A DNA stretch of 64,000 bases from Arthrobacter beigongshangensis. Lineage in GTDB: Bacteria > Bacillota > Bacilli > Bacillales_A > Planococcaceae. This document shows, in pieces, positions 47,444 through 57,366 of the stretch. Location: NCBI RefSeq assembly GCF_016820585.1, contig NZ_JADHDX010000010.1:1-64000 (forward strand), in the 5' to 3' direction. Within the stretch, counting starts at the first letter, position 1. Each line of letters starts with the position of its first letter. The translations under genes were made by a program, and so were the position numbers. Under the pieces are notes generated by a model that saw only the letters and a list, made by a program, of their open reading frames with translations, was not told where the DNA came from and ran no database searches.

Positions 47444-47486
47444 GCCTCAAAAAAATACCCATTAACGTAAAGAGTGGTGCCAAAAG

Positions 47487-48770
47487 ATGACAATACTAAC
47501 AATCTCAACGCTGGAGAATATGACTTTAAAGGAGTTATATGCCCTCGCTAAACAATTCAAAATTGCCTACTATGCCAAACTAACAAAAAAAGAATTGATT
47601 TTTGCTATATTAAAATCAAGAGCTGAACAGGAAGGCTTTTTCTTCATGGAAGGTGTTCTTGAAATTATTCAATCGGAGGGCTACGGCTTCCTTCGTCCGA
47701 TTAACTACTCCCCGAGTTCGGAAGATATTTATATATCGGCTTCGCAAATCCGTCGATTCGATCTTCGGAATGGTGACAAAGTGTCAGGGAAAGTTCGACC
47801 TCCAAAAGAATCGGAGCGCTATTACGGTCTGTTACAAGTTGAGGCCGTTAACGGTGAGGACCCTGAAGTTGCCCGTGAGCGTGTGCATTTCCCAGCCCTT
47901 ACACCGCTTTATCCAGATCGGCACATAAAGTTGGAAGTAGACCCTATGAAGCTGTCAACGCGTATTATGGATCTCGTTTCACCGGTAGGTTTTGGTCAGC
48001 GTGGACTCATTGCTGCTCCACCAAAAGCCGGGAAAACATTGCTATTAAAAGAAATTGCCAATTCAATTACAACGAATCATCCCGAAACGGAGCTCATAGT
48101 CCTTCTAATTGATGAAAGACCGGAAGAGGTAACGGATATCGAACGGTCAGTGAATGCTGATGTCGTCAGTTCAACCTTCGACGAATTACCGGAAAACCAC
48201 GTCAAAGTAGCTGAGCTTGTACTCGAACGAGCGATGCGACTAGTAGAGCATAAACGAGATGTTGTGATTTTAATGGATTCAATCACTCGACTAGCACGTG
48301 CTTATAACCTCGTCATTCCGTCAAGTGGTCGGACATTATCTGGAGGAATTGACCCTGCAGCATTCCACCGTCCAAAACGATTTTTTGGAGCTGCGCGTAA
48401 TTTAGAAGAAGGCGGTAGCTTAACGATTTTAGCAACAGCTTTAATTGACACAGGCTCTCGCATGGACGAAGTGATTTACGAGGAATTCAAAGGAACGGGC
48501 AATATGGAGTTGCATTTGGACCGCCATCTTGCAGAACGACGTATTTTCCCGGCGCTCGATATTCGTCGCTCAGGCACGCGGAAAGAAGAATTACTCATTC
48601 CAGCCGATCAGCTTGAAAAGCTTTGGGCAATCCGCAAAACATTTTCCGACGCACCGGACTTTTCAGAACGCTTCTTAAAGAAACTGCGTTTAACAAAAAC
48701 GAACGAAGAATTTTTCGACAAGCTAAACGAAGAAATGAAAGCCCAGCGTAACGGTAAGGGATTGCTGTAA
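47487..48770 (+). CDS. rho: Transcription termination factor Rho
   Basis: Rho is a hexameric RNA helicase that ends unprotected transcripts. The 427-residue product has the N-terminal helix bundle ([15 protein letters not shown]), the cold-shock-like RNA-binding domain ([20 protein letters not shown]) and the RecA-type ATPase domain (P-loop [13 protein letters not shown], Walker [17 protein letters not shown]). The length equals that of B. subtilis Rho. The ribosome site before ATG 47487 is weak. Confidence 0.97.
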   Translation: MTILTISTLENMTLKELYALAKQFKIAYYAKLTKKELIFAILKSRAEQEGFFFMEGVLEIIQSEGYGFLRPINYSPSSEDIYISASQIRRFDLRNGDKVSGKVRPPKESERYYGLLQVEAVNGEDPEVARERVHFPALTPLYPDRHIKLEVDPMKLSTRIMDLVSPVGFGQRGLIAAPPKAGKTLLLKEIANSITTNHPETELIVLLIDERPEEVTDIERSVNADVVSSTFDELPENHVKVAELVLERAMRLVEHKRDVVILMDSITRLARAYNLVIPSSGRTLSGGIDPAAFHRPKRFFGAARNLEEGGSLTILATALIDTGSRMDEVIYEEFKGTGNMELHLDRHLAERRIFPALDIRRSGTRKEELLIPADQLEKLWAIRKTFSDAPDFSERFLKKLRLTKTNEEFFDKLNEEMKAQRNGKGLL

Positions 48771-48783
48771 GGTAGATAATTTG

Positions 48784-48898
48784 AACGAATAGCGGAGGCG
48801 CCTTAACGGGGGAGCCGAAGCTATAAGACTGACGGCGAAGCTGTTTGGCTTGTGGCGGGAGACATCCCCCAGCGCAGCAACGAGTTCGACGCGATTTT
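48784..48898. repeat. GC-rich intergenic element between rho and rpmE
   Basis: This stretch is richer in GC than its surroundings. It contains GGAGGCGCC, GCCGAAGC, GCGAAGC and CAGCGCAGC boxes and several short complementary arms. The style recalls the element at 17591-17712. No ORF with a ribosome site is present. Confidence 0.45.
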
Positions 48899-48937
48899 TT
48901 ATGTCAACATATCTAGAAGTTAATTTCACAATAAAAG

Positions 48938-48966
48938 TTGCACATGAAAATAGAATTTGATATAAT
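48938..48966 (+). promoter_or_regulatory. rpmE promoter
   Basis: TTGCAC (48938-48943) and TATAAT (48961-48966) are 17 nt apart. The leader before rpmE would be about 110 nt, long enough for an autoregulatory L31 leader, but I cannot recognise a specific fold. Confidence 0.75.
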
Positions 48967-49085
48967 AACTCAGGTATGTTAGATACTATCTGTTGCATAT
49001 GCGGTTGACACATACGGACCGTGTAAGGCACCAGTCTTATATTATAACTCTGTACCAGATGGTCCAGGGCAAAGGAGAGAGCGTA

Positions 49086-49307
49086 ATGAAAACAGGAATT
49101 CACCCAGCTTATGAGGCAGCAACTGTTACTTGTTCATGTGGAAACACATTCACTACAGGTTCTGTAAAAGGAGACATCCGAGTGGAAGTTTGTTCCGAAT
49201 GCCACCCATTCTATACTGGACGCCAAAAATTTGCTGCAGCGGACGGCCGTGTCGATCGCTTCAACAAAAAATATGGTCTCAAAGAAGAAGGCCGCGACGA
49301 AGAGTAA
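49086..49307 (+). CDS. rpmE: Ribosomal protein L31, zinc-binding form
   Basis: L31 is a 50S protein bridging the two subunits. This 73-residue copy keeps the zinc-binding cysteines (CSCGNTF and [14 protein letters not shown]) of the C-plus form that is used when zinc is plentiful; a zinc-free YtiA-type paralogue is expected elsewhere. It is slightly longer than the B. subtilis protein because of an acidic tail. AAGGAGAG precedes the ATG at 49086. The order rho-rpmE-tdk-prfA is that of B. subtilis. Confidence 0.97.
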   Translation: MKTGIHPAYEAATVTCSCGNTFTTGSVKGDIRVEVCSECHPFYTGRQKFAAADGRVDRFNKKYGLKEEGRDEE

Positions 49308-49316
49308 GGCTTTCAC

Positions 49317-49352
49317 AATACCCGTCAGGTGCATATGCGCCGGGCGGGTATT
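49317..49352 (+). terminator. Terminator of rpmE
   Basis: An 8-bp outer stem (49317-49324 with 49345-49352) encloses a shorter inner stem and is followed by TCTATGG. It lies 10 nt after the stop codon. Confidence 0.7.
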
Positions 49353-49495
49353 TCTATGGTCGAAAACGGTCTATATAACATAGTTGGCTTAGAAAAAACA
49401 GACGTTAAATTTAACATTTTTTCGGGTATGATAGACTTTCCAAGGAAGATTTAGAAACGACCCTATACAGAAGTACCGAAAGGAGCGGATCATCC

Positions 49496-50101
49496 ATGTA
49501 CGTAACCATGCAAGGTGGATGGATTGAAGTAATTTGTGGCAGCATGTTTTCAGGAAAATCGGAGGAATTGATTCGACGTGTGAGACGAGCTCAGTTCGCC
49601 AAACAAAAAATAGCTGTATTCAAACCGGAAATCGATGATCGTTATAGCGAAGAGGCTGTTGTGAGTCATAATGGGACAACCGTCATTGCGATACCAGTTG
49701 CAAACTCATCGCATATCGAAGAATTTATTACAGAAGACTATGATGTCATTGCGGTCGATGAAGCTCAATTTTTTGACGATCATATCGTAGATACCGTAAT
49801 GGAGCTAGCAGATCGAGGATTCCGAGTCATCATCGCCGGTCTCGACCAAGACTTTCGCGGCGAACCGTTCGGCCCGATGCCGCGTCTAATGGCGATTGCC
49901 GAACACGTCACAAAACTACAAGCCGTCTGCACAGTATGTGGATCACCCTCAAGCAGAACACAACGGCTCATTAACGGTATACCCGCTGGCTATGACGATC
50001 CCGTCATTCTTGTAGGTGCCGCAGAAGCATATGAACCAAGATGCCGGAAACACCACGAAGTACCCACAGGCGTTTCAATCATGGCTGAAGTAAAAGGATA
50101 A
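49496..50101 (+). CDS. tdk: Thymidine kinase
   Basis: Tdk phosphorylates thymidine in the salvage of deoxynucleosides. The 201-residue type II enzyme has the P-loop [15 protein letters not shown], the Walker B-like VDEAQFFDD, and a zinc site with [13 protein letters not shown] and a late RCRKHH. AAGGAG precedes the ATG at 49496; the ATG four codons later is also possible. A 12-bp palindrome GTTAAATTTAAC lies about 80 bp upstream (49404-49415). Confidence 0.96.
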   Translation: MYVTMQGGWIEVICGSMFSGKSEELIRRVRRAQFAKQKIAVFKPEIDDRYSEEAVVSHNGTTVIAIPVANSSHIEEFITEDYDVIAVDEAQFFDDHIVDTVMELADRGFRVIIAGLDQDFRGEPFGPMPRLMAIAEHVTKLQAVCTVCGSPSSRTQRLINGIPAGYDDPVILVGAAEAYEPRCRKHHEVPTGVSIMAEVKG

Positions 50102-50107
50102 CGCTAT

Positions 50108-50137
50108 AAACCCGTCCGTGGAAGAGGGCGGGTTTTA
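50108..50137 (+). terminator. Terminator of tdk
   Basis: A 10-bp stem (50108-50117 with 50126-50135, one wobble) ends in TTTTATAATG just after tdk and just before array C. Confidence 0.65.
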
Positions 50138-50152
50138 TAATGTTTGTCGAAT

Positions 50153-50600
50153 GTTGGTCGCTTTGCTAACAATGTTGGAAAGTCAGTCCGTTGTTGGACA
50201 CTTTGCTAATAATGTTGGAGAGTCAGTCCGATGTTGGACACTTCGCTAATAATGTTGGAGAGTCAGTCCGATGTTGGACACTTCGCTAATAATGTTGGAA
50301 AGTTCGTCCGTTGTAGGACACTTTGCTATTAATGTTGGAGAGTCCGCCGTCAATGTTGGACACTTCGCTAACAATGTTGGAGAGTCCGCTGTCAATGTTG
50401 GACACTTCGCTAACAATGTTGGAAAGTCAGTCCGTTGTAGGACACTTTGCTAATAATGTTGGAGAGTCCGCCGTCAATGTTGGACACTTCGCTAACTATG
50501 TTGGAAAGTCAGTCCGATGTTGGACACTTCACTAGCAATGTTGGAAAGTCAGTCCAATGTTGGAGAGTCCACCGGCAATGTTGGACACAACACCGCCAAC
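50153..50600 (+). repeat. Array C: about 22 tandem units of 21 or 19 nt, core GTTGGACACTT
   Basis: Units follow each other from 50153, starting GTTGGACACTT, GTTGGAGAGTC or GTTGGAAAGTC. The two types alternate strictly for most of the array. Seven of the units are 19 nt and the rest 21 nt. The core is the reverse complement of that in array A on the plus strand, so in both arrays it reads GTTGGACACTT in the direction of the upstream gene (tdk here). The last unit fades out near 50600, 32 bp before the prfA promoter. Confidence 0.95.
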
Positions 50601-50631
50601 CCCACTAATTTCGCAGTATACACATCAGTGG

Positions 50632-50661
50632 TTGTATTTACCCCGTCATTTCCCGTACAAT
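50632..50661 (+). promoter_or_regulatory. prfA operon promoter
   Basis: TTGTAT (50632-50637) and TACAAT (50656-50661) are 18 nt apart, 38 bp before the prfA start codon. Confidence 0.65.
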
Positions 50662-50698
50662 AAACGTACAAAACAGTCCTGAAAAAGAGGTGCACACA

Positions 50699-51775
50699 AT
50701 GTTTGAAAGGCTTCAAGCAGTAGAAGATCGTTACGAACAATTGAATGAATTGCTGAGCGATCCGGAAGTTGTAAGTGACATCGCGAAACTTCGTGATTAT
50801 TCGAAAGAACAGTCCGGCCTGCAAGAAACGGTTGAAATATACCGTGACTATAAAAATACAAAAGCAGAATATAAAAATGCCAAGGAAATGCTGAACGAAA
50901 CGCTCGAAGATGACATGAAAGAGCTTGTGAAAATGGAAGTGGCTGAACTAGAAGATAAAATTGAGTCACTTGAAGAAAAGTTGAAAATCCTGTTAATACC
51001 AAAGGATCCGAATGATAATAAGAACGTCATTATGGAAATCCGTGGGGCAGCCGGTGGCGACGAAGCCGCCTTATTTGCGGGGAATCTATTCCGTATGTAT
51101 AGCCGCTATGCGGAAATGAACCACTGGAAAACGGAAGTAATCGAATCATCCCCAACGGAACTCGGTGGTTTTAAAGAAATTATTTTCATGATAAACGGCA
51201 ACGGTGCATATTCAAAACTAAAATTTGAAAATGGCGCACACCGGGTTCAGCGAGTACCGGAAACTGAGTCTGGTGGAAGAACGCATACATCAACTGCGAC
51301 AGTCGCAGTCTTACCGGAAGCTGAAGATGTCGATATTGAAATTCACCGAGAAGATTTGAAAATCGATACGTACCGTTCAAGTGGTGCAGGTGGTCAACAC
51401 GTTAACACGACAGACTCTGCTGTTCGTATTACGCACCTACCGACGGGAATCACCGTATCCATGCAAGATGAAAAATCACAAATTAAAAACCGTGAAAAAG
51501 CGTTAAAAGTATTAAAAGCCCGTGTCTATGATGCGGCACAACAAGAAGCGCAAGCAGAATATGCAGCGAGTCGAAAATCAGCTGTCGGAACAGGCGACCG
51601 TTCCGAACGGATACGCACGTATAATTTCCCGCAAAACCGAGTAACGGATCACCGTATTGGCTTGACGATTCAAAAGCTAGATCAAATTATTGAAGGCAAG
51701 CTCGATGAAGTCTTCGATGCGTTGATTATGGAAGAACAGGCTTATCGCCTCGAAAGTTTGGATCGCCATGACTGA
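50699..51775 (+). CDS. prfA: Peptide chain release factor 1
   Basis: RF1 reads UAA and UAG stop codons and triggers peptide release. The 358-residue product has a coiled-coil first domain, the stop-recognition domain and the GGQ motif ([17 protein letters not shown]), methylated by PrmC. The segment [22 protein letters not shown] is a family landmark. I start at ATG 50699, eight bases after AAAGAGG. It overlaps prmC by 8 nt. Confidence 0.97.
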   Translation: MFERLQAVEDRYEQLNELLSDPEVVSDIAKLRDYSKEQSGLQETVEIYRDYKNTKAEYKNAKEMLNETLEDDMKELVKMEVAELEDKIESLEEKLKILLIPKDPNDNKNVIMEIRGAAGGDEAALFAGNLFRMYSRYAEMNHWKTEVIESSPTELGGFKEIIFMINGNGAYSKLKFENGAHRVQRVPETESGGRTHTSTATVAVLPEAEDVDIEIHREDLKIDTYRSSGAGGQHVNTTDSAVRITHLPTGITVSMQDEKSQIKNREKALKVLKARVYDAAQQEAQAEYAASRKSAVGTGDRSERIRTYNFPQNRVTDHRIGLTIQKLDQIIEGKLDEVFDALIMEEQAYRLESLDRHD

Positions 51776-52622
51776 AAAAATTTATGAAGCTCTTCAACGG
51801 GCTTCTTCTTTATTAGAAGAAAAAGGATTGGAACCGCATACGGCGCAAATGCTCATGGAATTCGTCACAAAAAAATCCAGGGCAAGCTTATTTGCGGATG
51901 TACGCGAGCTACTAACTGAGGTACAGCACCAAGCCTTTTGGGATAAAACAACTGAACTACTTGCAGGAAAGCCAGTCCAATATGTTATCGGAGAAGAAAG
52001 CTTTTATGGCTATACATTCAAAGTGGATGATAATGTCCTCATTCCGCGTCCTGAAACAGAAGAGCTTGTTTACGGAGCGCTGGAACGCGGACGAAAACGA
52101 TTCCAAAACAAATCGATTACCGTTGCAGATATTGGCACCGGTAGTGGAGCAATCGCAGTGTCCTTCAAAAAAGAATGGCCGGAATCGATTGTCACTGCAA
52201 CAGATATTAGTGAAGGTGCATTGTCCATCGCTAAGCACAATGCTGTAACAAACGATGTCAGCATTGACTTCCGACAAGGTGATTTGCTCGAACCGATTGC
52301 AAGTGACAAATGGGATATTGTCCTATCGAATCCGCCCTATATTGCCTATGAGGAAGCAACGCAGATGTCCGATACTGTATTGAAGCATGAGCCACATAAT
52401 GCTTTATTCGCAGAGGAAGACGGGCTTTACTTCTATCGTAAACTGGCGGAGGGGCTACCAGCGCTTATGAACAAATCGTTTCTTATTGCTGTGGAAATCG
52501 GCTATTTGCAAGGTCCGGCTGTGCATAAGTTGTTCCAAGACGCATTTCCAAACGCGATTGTGGAAACTGTCCAGGATATTAACGGTAAAGACAGAATAAT
52601 ATTTTGTGAGACTTGTGAATAA
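51768..52622 (+). CDS. prmC: Protein-(glutamine-N5) methyltransferase PrmC
   Basis: PrmC methylates the GGQ glutamine of release factors using SAM. The 284-residue protein has an N-terminal helical domain that binds the release factor, [12 protein letters not shown], the SAM motif [15 protein letters not shown] and the catalytic NPPY in [15 protein letters not shown]. It overlaps prfA, its substrate gene, which fits coupled translation. Confidence 0.96.
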   Translation: MTEKIYEALQRASSLLEEKGLEPHTAQMLMEFVTKKSRASLFADVRELLTEVQHQAFWDKTTELLAGKPVQYVIGEESFYGYTFKVDDNVLIPRPETEELVYGALERGRKRFQNKSITVADIGTGSGAIAVSFKKEWPESIVTATDISEGALSIAKHNAVTNDVSIDFRQGDLLEPIASDKWDIVLSNPPYIAYEEATQMSDTVLKHEPHNALFAEEDGLYFYRKLAEGLPALMNKSFLIAVEIGYLQGPAVHKLFQDAFPNAIVETVQDINGKDRIIFCETCE

Positions 52623-52666
52623 ACCTCCTGCTATCCGTCAATAATGCGGTGTAGGAGGGGATAGAC

Positions 52667-53224
52667 ATGTTACCAGACTACGAGATTATAAGAGAGACAA
52701 CTATATTCGAGAAGATGATACCTTTCATCGAATTTATCATCGTTCTCATTTTGATTCAGTCCGTATTGACATTATTCACAGCGGGGGCGGCAGAAGAGGA
52801 TACTATTCGCTTCCGAATGCTCGCTCATTCTAACGCACCTGTCGATCAGCAAATGAAAAAGGACATTCAACAGCAAATTGAACCGCTTATTAATAAGGCG
52901 GTTGCTTCGTCTTTATCAACAAAAGAACTTGTGGGTAACTTAGAACGGCTTGAGAGCACCATTATTGAAACGGCAAAATCATTGTCGAATGGTCAAGCCA
53001 TTTCATTGGAACGTAAAAAAGCGCTATTTCCCGCAAAGCGGTCGGGGCTAGTCATTCACCCACAAGCGACCTATGACGCTTATATATTAACAATTGGAAG
53101 CGGTCGTGGCGATAACTGGTGGTGTGCGCTATTCCCTAAAATTTGTTTTCCAGATAAACAGGAAAAGGATGAAGAACAAGTCACTTTCTTCATTTGGGAA
53201 TGGATAAAGGGACTATTTGATTGA
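52667..53224 (+). CDS. spoIIR: Stage II sporulation protein R
   Basis: SpoIIR is made in the forespore and secreted to the intermembrane space, where it triggers SpoIIGA to process pro-sigma-E. The 185-residue product has one N-terminal membrane or signal segment near residues 18-42, and then a domain with IRFRMLAHSNAPVDQQMKK and GRGDNWWCALFPKICF, both highly typical of the family. The gene follows prmC, the B. subtilis position. AGGAGGGG precedes the ATG at 52667. Confidence 0.94.
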   Translation: MLPDYEIIRETTIFEKMIPFIEFIIVLILIQSVLTLFTAGAAEEDTIRFRMLAHSNAPVDQQMKKDIQQQIEPLINKAVASSLSTKELVGNLERLESTIIETAKSLSNGQAISLERKKALFPAKRSGLVIHPQATYDAYILTIGSGRGDNWWCALFPKICFPDKQEKDEEQVTFFIWEWIKGLFD

Positions 53225-53239
53225 GTTACTAACAAAAGA

Positions 53240-53354
53240 TGTGGATAACTAACAAAAGCATGTGGATAAAGGGGGTTCAACCTGTGGAAACTATTCTAAT
53301 TTCAGTGGATAATCATCTGGATAACAACAAAAAATACCAACAAGCTGTGGATAT
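53240..53354 (+). promoter_or_regulatory. DnaA-box cluster at the 5' end of ywlC
   Basis: Two perfect DnaA boxes TGTGGATAA (53240-53248, 53261-53269) and three single-mismatch boxes (53304-53312, 53316-53324, 53346-53354) all lie in the same orientation within 115 bp. The first two are 21 bp apart. In B. subtilis the ywlC region is, as I recall, one of the few stable DnaA-binding clusters outside oriC. Confidence 0.75.
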
Positions 53355-54312
53355 TTTAACAAATGGTGGTGTAGTCGCTTTCCCAACAGAGACAGTTTAT
53401 GGACTTGGTGCACTTGCAACAGATGGGCAAGCGGTACAGAAGATTTTTGAAGCGAAGGGAAGACCGTCCGATAATCCGCTCATCGTTCATATTGGCCGGC
53501 AAGCTGAGGTTGCCAATTATGCAATGCATATTACAGAAGATGCGAAAAAACTGATGGACGCTTATTGGCCGGGGCCTCTTACACTTGTTTTCGATAAAAT
53601 GCCAGGTGTCATTGCGCCGAATGTTACACCGGGTGTTGAAACAGTTGGGATTCGAATGCCGGATCACCCAGTGGCATTAGAGTTACTGCAGGCATTAGGA
53701 GGACCACTTGCCGCACCGAGTGCTAATCGAAGCGGTAAACCGAGTCCAACTGAAGCCATACATGTTTTTGAAGATCTAGAAGGGCATATTCCACTCATTT
53801 TGGACGGAGGACAGACAGGGATTGGTGTTGAATCGACTGTCTTGGATATGACGACGAACCCGCCAACCATTTTACGACCGGGTGGTACGACGCAAGAAAT
53901 GATTGAGATGATAATTGGTCCAGTACGTGCAGATAGTAAAGATCCCGGCGAACAAGCACCGCGTTCACCAGGCATGAAATATATGCATTATGCACCAGAA
54001 GCGCCTCTTTTCGTCATTGCACCTGATGTGATTGCGATTCGTGAAGCGGTCGACGTTCTCCACGAAGAAGGTAAGCGAGTTGCGGTAATCGGGCCGGACG
54101 ATATCGATATTCCCGCCGCAGATTGGTATTTTGCGGTTGGCCCAAGAAATAATAATGAGGCGATGGCCTCTCACTTATACAGGGCGCTACGTCAATGTGA
54201 CTTAACGCAGGCGGATATTATCCTCGCAGTTGAAACAGATTTGTCCGGAGTAGGTGCTGCGGTCATGAACCGACTAACCAAGGCAGCTGACGGAAAACGT
54301 TACGAGGACTAA
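53284..54312 (+). CDS. ywlC: L-threonylcarbamoyladenylate synthase (Sua5/YwlC)
   Basis: YwlC makes threonylcarbamoyl-AMP for the t6A modification of tRNAs that read ANN codons. The 342-residue long form has the YrdC domain (VVAFPTETVYGLG, then KGRPSDNPLIVH, GPLAAPSANRSG) and a C-terminal Sua5 domain joined by the linker SPGMKYMHYAP. I start at GTG 53284, eight bases after AAAGGGGG. The 15-codon extension to 53239 consists mostly of two DnaA-box repeats and has no ribosome site. Confidence 0.94.
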   Translation: METILISVDNHLDNNKKYQQAVDILTNGGVVAFPTETVYGLGALATDGQAVQKIFEAKGRPSDNPLIVHIGRQAEVANYAMHITEDAKKLMDAYWPGPLTLVFDKMPGVIAPNVTPGVETVGIRMPDHPVALELLQALGGPLAAPSANRSGKPSPTEAIHVFEDLEGHIPLILDGGQTGIGVESTVLDMTTNPPTILRPGGTTQEMIEMIIGPVRADSKDPGEQAPRSPGMKYMHYAPEAPLFVIAPDVIAIREAVDVLHEEGKRVAVIGPDDIDIPAADWYFAVGPRNNNEAMASHLYRALRQCDLTQADIILAVETDLSGVGAAVMNRLTKAADGKRYED

Positions 54313-54332
54313 GTGACATCTGCCGGCGGCGT

Positions 54333-54375
54333 AACTTGAATCAGCTGAAGTCGGAGACGCCGGCTGATTCAAGTT
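54333..54375. repeat. Inverted-repeat element after ywlC
   Basis: A 13-bp perfect stem (54333-54345 with 54363-54375) lies 20 nt after the ywlC stop codon. No T run follows. The flanking words GCCGGCGGCGTAACTTGAATC resemble pieces of the GGCGTAATTGAT element. Confidence 0.6.
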
Positions 54376-54441
54376 GAACATGAATGACCTCCCGAGAAAG
54401 CGCATAAGATGGACAGATGCGGTATCTGGGGAGGTTTTATT

Positions 54442-54945
54442 GTGGTGGAATTAGTTGCGGCAGGCATTACAAGCGTTGACGTTGTAGTCGTCTTCGCTTT
54501 CTTGCAGGTGAAAGAAGGAAGATTTGGGTTGGCACTTTGGACGTCTTTTCTCAATATGTTCTTCCCTTTTCTTGGATTTGCGACGGGAGAGCTATCATCA
54601 CATCTATTTGCAGAATGGAGCAGTCTATTATCGGGCATATTGCTCGCTTTAATTGGCATACATATGTTGTTACAGGATGATGGGCCAGGATCTACGAGGA
54701 AACATCTCCCTCCCGCTTTAGTTGCGCTAGCAGTCAGTCTTGATACCTTCTCCGTCAGTGTTTCATTCGGTATGCTTCATTTTGATAAAACCCTCTTTAT
54801 CCTCGCATCAGGTCTATTCACATTTATCCTTTCTTATACAGCACTTATATTTAAAGAGCGAATGGGTTTAGGAGATGGAAAAAATATAAGGCGTTTTGCA
54901 GGCATTGCTTTATTGGTCATGGGTGTAATGTCATGTTTTCGTTGA
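54442..54945 (+). CDS. MntP/YwlD-like membrane protein (putative manganese efflux)
   Basis: This 167-residue protein has six hydrophobic segments arranged as two repeats of three. The pairs TSVDVVVVFAFLQV and LAVSLDTFSVSVSFGM carry the conserved aspartates of MntP-type manganese exporters. B. subtilis ywlD (mntP) has this place between ywlC and ywlE. The family identity is likely, but the sequence is quite diverged. Translation starts at GTG 54442, seven bases after GGGGAGG. Confidence 0.75.
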   Translation: MVELVAAGITSVDVVVVFAFLQVKEGRFGLALWTSFLNMFFPFLGFATGELSSHLFAEWSSLLSGILLALIGIHMLLQDDGPGSTRKHLPPALVALAVSLDTFSVSVSFGMLHFDKTLFILASGLFTFILSYTALIFKERMGLGDGKNIRRFAGIALLVMGVMSCFR

Positions 54946-55004
54946 AATTATCTATTCCTTTATTGGCAAAACTCGGTTATTCTATAGGAAGTAGGTGAGA
55001 GATA

Positions 55005-55451
55005 ATGAATATTTATTTGATTTGCACAGGCAATACGTGCAGAAGTCCGATGGCGGAAGCGGTTCTTCGCTCCAAGGAACTCGGCAATGTGACGGTTCGC
55101 TCGGCGGGTATACATGCCCAAAACGGGCAGCCCATTTCACGACATGCAAAAACGCTTATTGAAGAAGCGGACATGCCCTACACTCCGTGGTCAAGAGCCG
55201 TCACAGGCGAAGATTTGGAGTGGGCAGATGTAGTGCTGACGATGACGGAAGCGCATAGGGCTGAGCTCCTATATCGTTATCCGACAATGCAAAAGAAAAC
55301 GTTTACTTTAAAAGGGTTTGTGGAGTTTGAAACGGGTGGGGATGTACAAGATCCATACGGAGGTAATCTTGACATGTATCGCCAGACATTTAGTGAGTTG
55401 TCTACTGTGATGGACAGATTAGAACAGAAGTTAACGGAGGGACAAGCATGA
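55005..55451 (+). CDS. ywlE: Protein arginine phosphatase YwlE
   Basis: YwlE removes the arginine phosphate marks that McsB puts on proteins for ClpCP degradation. The 148-residue low-molecular-weight phosphatase has the P-loop [10 protein letters not shown] at residues 7-16. The threonine at position 11 selects phosphoarginine over phosphotyrosine. The acid is in [16 protein letters not shown] precedes the ATG at 55005, and the stop codon overlaps the MCP start as ATGA. Confidence 0.93.
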   Translation: MNIYLICTGNTCRSPMAEAVLRSKELGNVTVRSAGIHAQNGQPISRHAKTLIEEADMPYTPWSRAVTGEDLEWADVVLTMTEAHRAELLYRYPTMQKKTFTLKGFVEFETGGDVQDPYGGNLDMYRQTFSELSTVMDRLEQKLTEGQA

Positions 55452-56743
55452 AAGAAACTGGCAGAAAGAAATTTGGATTACGTAAAAAAATCGTTCTTTT
55501 TGTAACAATCTTGGCAGTTGTCACCTATACGACGAGTGGTATTTTTATCAATATTATTCAACCCCAATTTTTCCCGAACTTTAATGCATTTTTGTTTGAG
55601 CTGTTAACGTATGCAGCAGGGGTATTTTGGTCGGGCGTATTGGCATTTGCCTTCAGTACAATATTGACAAAGCATTTACAAAAACTCGAAACAGCCGCAA
55701 TTAGAGTATCTAAAGGGGAAATTGGCACAGATATCGAACTGCCACGCTCATCCGATGAAATCCGTTCTGTAGCAGAAGCGTTTCAACAAATGGTTCTCAA
55801 TCTACGCACGATTGTGGGGCAAATTGAAACGAACTTTGAGCAAACGGCGAGCACAGTGGATAATCTATCCTCCGAAACAGGTGCAGCCGCAAAACAAGCA
55901 GATGCAGTAGCGTCAACCATTATTGAAATTTCTACGGGGGCAGAGGCGTCGGCTGTTGCAATCCAAGAAACGGCGGAAGCGATGGAAGACATTCGATTGC
56001 TAGCTGTTGAGGTAAGCAATCGAGCAGAAGATTCATCAGTCCGTTCACAAGAAATGTTGGAGGAGCTTAGACGGACGACGGAAGTGTTCCGTATACTCGT
56101 CGACGGAATCCGTGATATGTCGACGCAAAGTGAGCTATCACTAGGTACAATTAGGCAGCTCGATCAAAATGCGTTGAAAATCGGAGAAATTGTTCAGCTC
56201 GTAGGCAATATTGCAGCACAAACGAATTTATTAGCACTCAATGCCTCTATCGAAGCGGCGCGTGCAGGTGAGCATGGGAAAGGCTTCGCAGTCGTTGCAG
56301 AAGAAGTTCGTGTCTTGGCGGACGAAAGTGCAAGAGCTGTACAAGGTATCTCGGGCCTAGTCAGTACCATCCAAACAGATGTAACAAAAGTCGTTAAAGA
56401 CATGGAGCAACAGGTGAAAACAGCGGCGTTTGAAGCTGATCGTGCCAATGAGACGAGTGAAAATGTCGCAGAAATGGCAACCAAAATCAATGGAATGGCT
56501 GACTCTGTTGTCGACATCACGAAATTTGTGGAGCGGCAATTGTCGAACATTGAAGTGACTGCACGCCAATCTCAAGAAGTAGCGGCAATTGCAGAAGAAA
56601 CATCGGCAGGTGCACAAGAAGTAGGAGCAGCTACTGAGGAACAAGTACGCTCTATTGAACAGGCAGATGCAATGGCTGGTGAACTGAAAAAGCAATCAGA
56701 GAAACTTTATGAAGTCATCAATCAATTTGATTTAACAAAATGA
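55448..56743 (+). CDS. Methyl-accepting chemotaxis protein with a minimal ectodomain
   Basis: This 431-residue transducer has two membrane helices (about residues 14-35 and 46-70) separated by only about ten residues, then a HAMP-like segment, and a cytoplasmic signalling domain with the hairpin tip [20 protein letters not shown] and [20 protein letters not shown]. Without an outer sensor domain it probably senses a membrane or internal signal. The gene is coupled to ywlE (ATGA overlap) and is an insertion compared with B. subtilis, where rpiB follows ywlE directly. Its end is marked by a strong terminator. Confidence 0.93.
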   Translation: MKETGRKKFGLRKKIVLFVTILAVVTYTTSGIFINIIQPQFFPNFNAFLFELLTYAAGVFWSGVLAFAFSTILTKHLQKLETAAIRVSKGEIGTDIELPRSSDEIRSVAEAFQQMVLNLRTIVGQIETNFEQTASTVDNLSSETGAAAKQADAVASTIIEISTGAEASAVAIQETAEAMEDIRLLAVEVSNRAEDSSVRSQEMLEELRRTTEVFRILVDGIRDMSTQSELSLGTIRQLDQNALKIGEIVQLVGNIAAQTNLLALNASIEAARAGEHGKGFAVVAEEVRVLADESARAVQGISGLVSTIQTDVTKVVKDMEQQVKTAAFEADRANETSENVAEMATKINGMADSVVDITKFVERQLSNIEVTARQSQEVAAIAEETSAGAQEVGAATEEQVRSIEQADAMAGELKKQSEKLYEVINQFDLTK

Positions 56744-56746
56744 ATG

Positions 56747-56800
56747 AAACACAGTCGAAGTAAAATATGCTGATGCATAATTAACTTCGACTGTGTTTTT
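56747..56800 (+). terminator. Terminator of the MCP gene
   Basis: A 15-bp perfect stem (56747-56761 with 56784-56798) is followed by further T. Confidence 0.88.
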
Positions 56801-56854
56801 TTGCGGGAAGATGGTAGAATTAGTTGTGAGTAAATTATGAAAAGAGGGACGCAA

Positions 56855-57292
56855 GTGAAAATCGCGATTTCTTCAGATCATGGCGGCAATAATCTTCGTC
56901 GTGAAATCATCAATCTGTTAGCAGAGCTTGGTGTAGAGTTTGTCGATTTTGGACCGGATTCAAATGAATCTGTCGATTACCCAGACTTTGCAGCACCTGT
57001 CGCAAATGGAGTAGCCTCGGGGAATTTCGACCGTGGCATTTTAATTTGTGGAACGGGAATTGGCATGTCCATCGCGGCGAACAAAGTAAAGGGCATCCGC
57101 TGTGCGCTTGTTCATGATGTTTTCAGCGCAAAAGCAACGAGAGAGCATAATGATACAAATATCCTAGCAATGGGTGAACGTGTCATCGGAGCAGGACATG
57201 CGAGAGAAATTGTTGCAACATGGCTAAACACATCGTTCGAAGGCGGACGCCACGAACGTCGTATTGAAAAAATAATGGAATTAGAAAACTGA
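56855..57292 (+). CDS. rpiB: Ribose-5-phosphate isomerase B
   Basis: RpiB interconverts ribose 5-phosphate and ribulose 5-phosphate. The 145-residue product begins MKIAISSDHGGNNLR with the substrate-binding Asp and His. It continues with SVDYPDFAAPVA and the active-site loop GILICGTGIGMSIAANK, with the catalytic cysteine. I start at GTG 56855 on the basis of family alignment and GAGGGA upstream; the ATG six codons earlier overlaps that site. Confidence 0.94.
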   Translation: MKIAISSDHGGNNLRREIINLLAELGVEFVDFGPDSNESVDYPDFAAPVANGVASGNFDRGILICGTGIGMSIAANKVKGIRCALVHDVFSAKATREHNDTNILAMGERVIGAGHAREIVATWLNTSFEGGRHERRIEKIMELEN

Positions 57293-57366
57293 TAAAACCA
57301 GATGGAAAAGCAAGTATCTAATCGTACTTGAGCACCTAAATACCACAAGAAGGCGGGTGGAGAATA

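Noticed and set aside
50271-50535. Two ORFs of 60 and 70 codons across array C
   Set aside because: Repeat artefacts without ribosome sites, overlapping each other in different frames.
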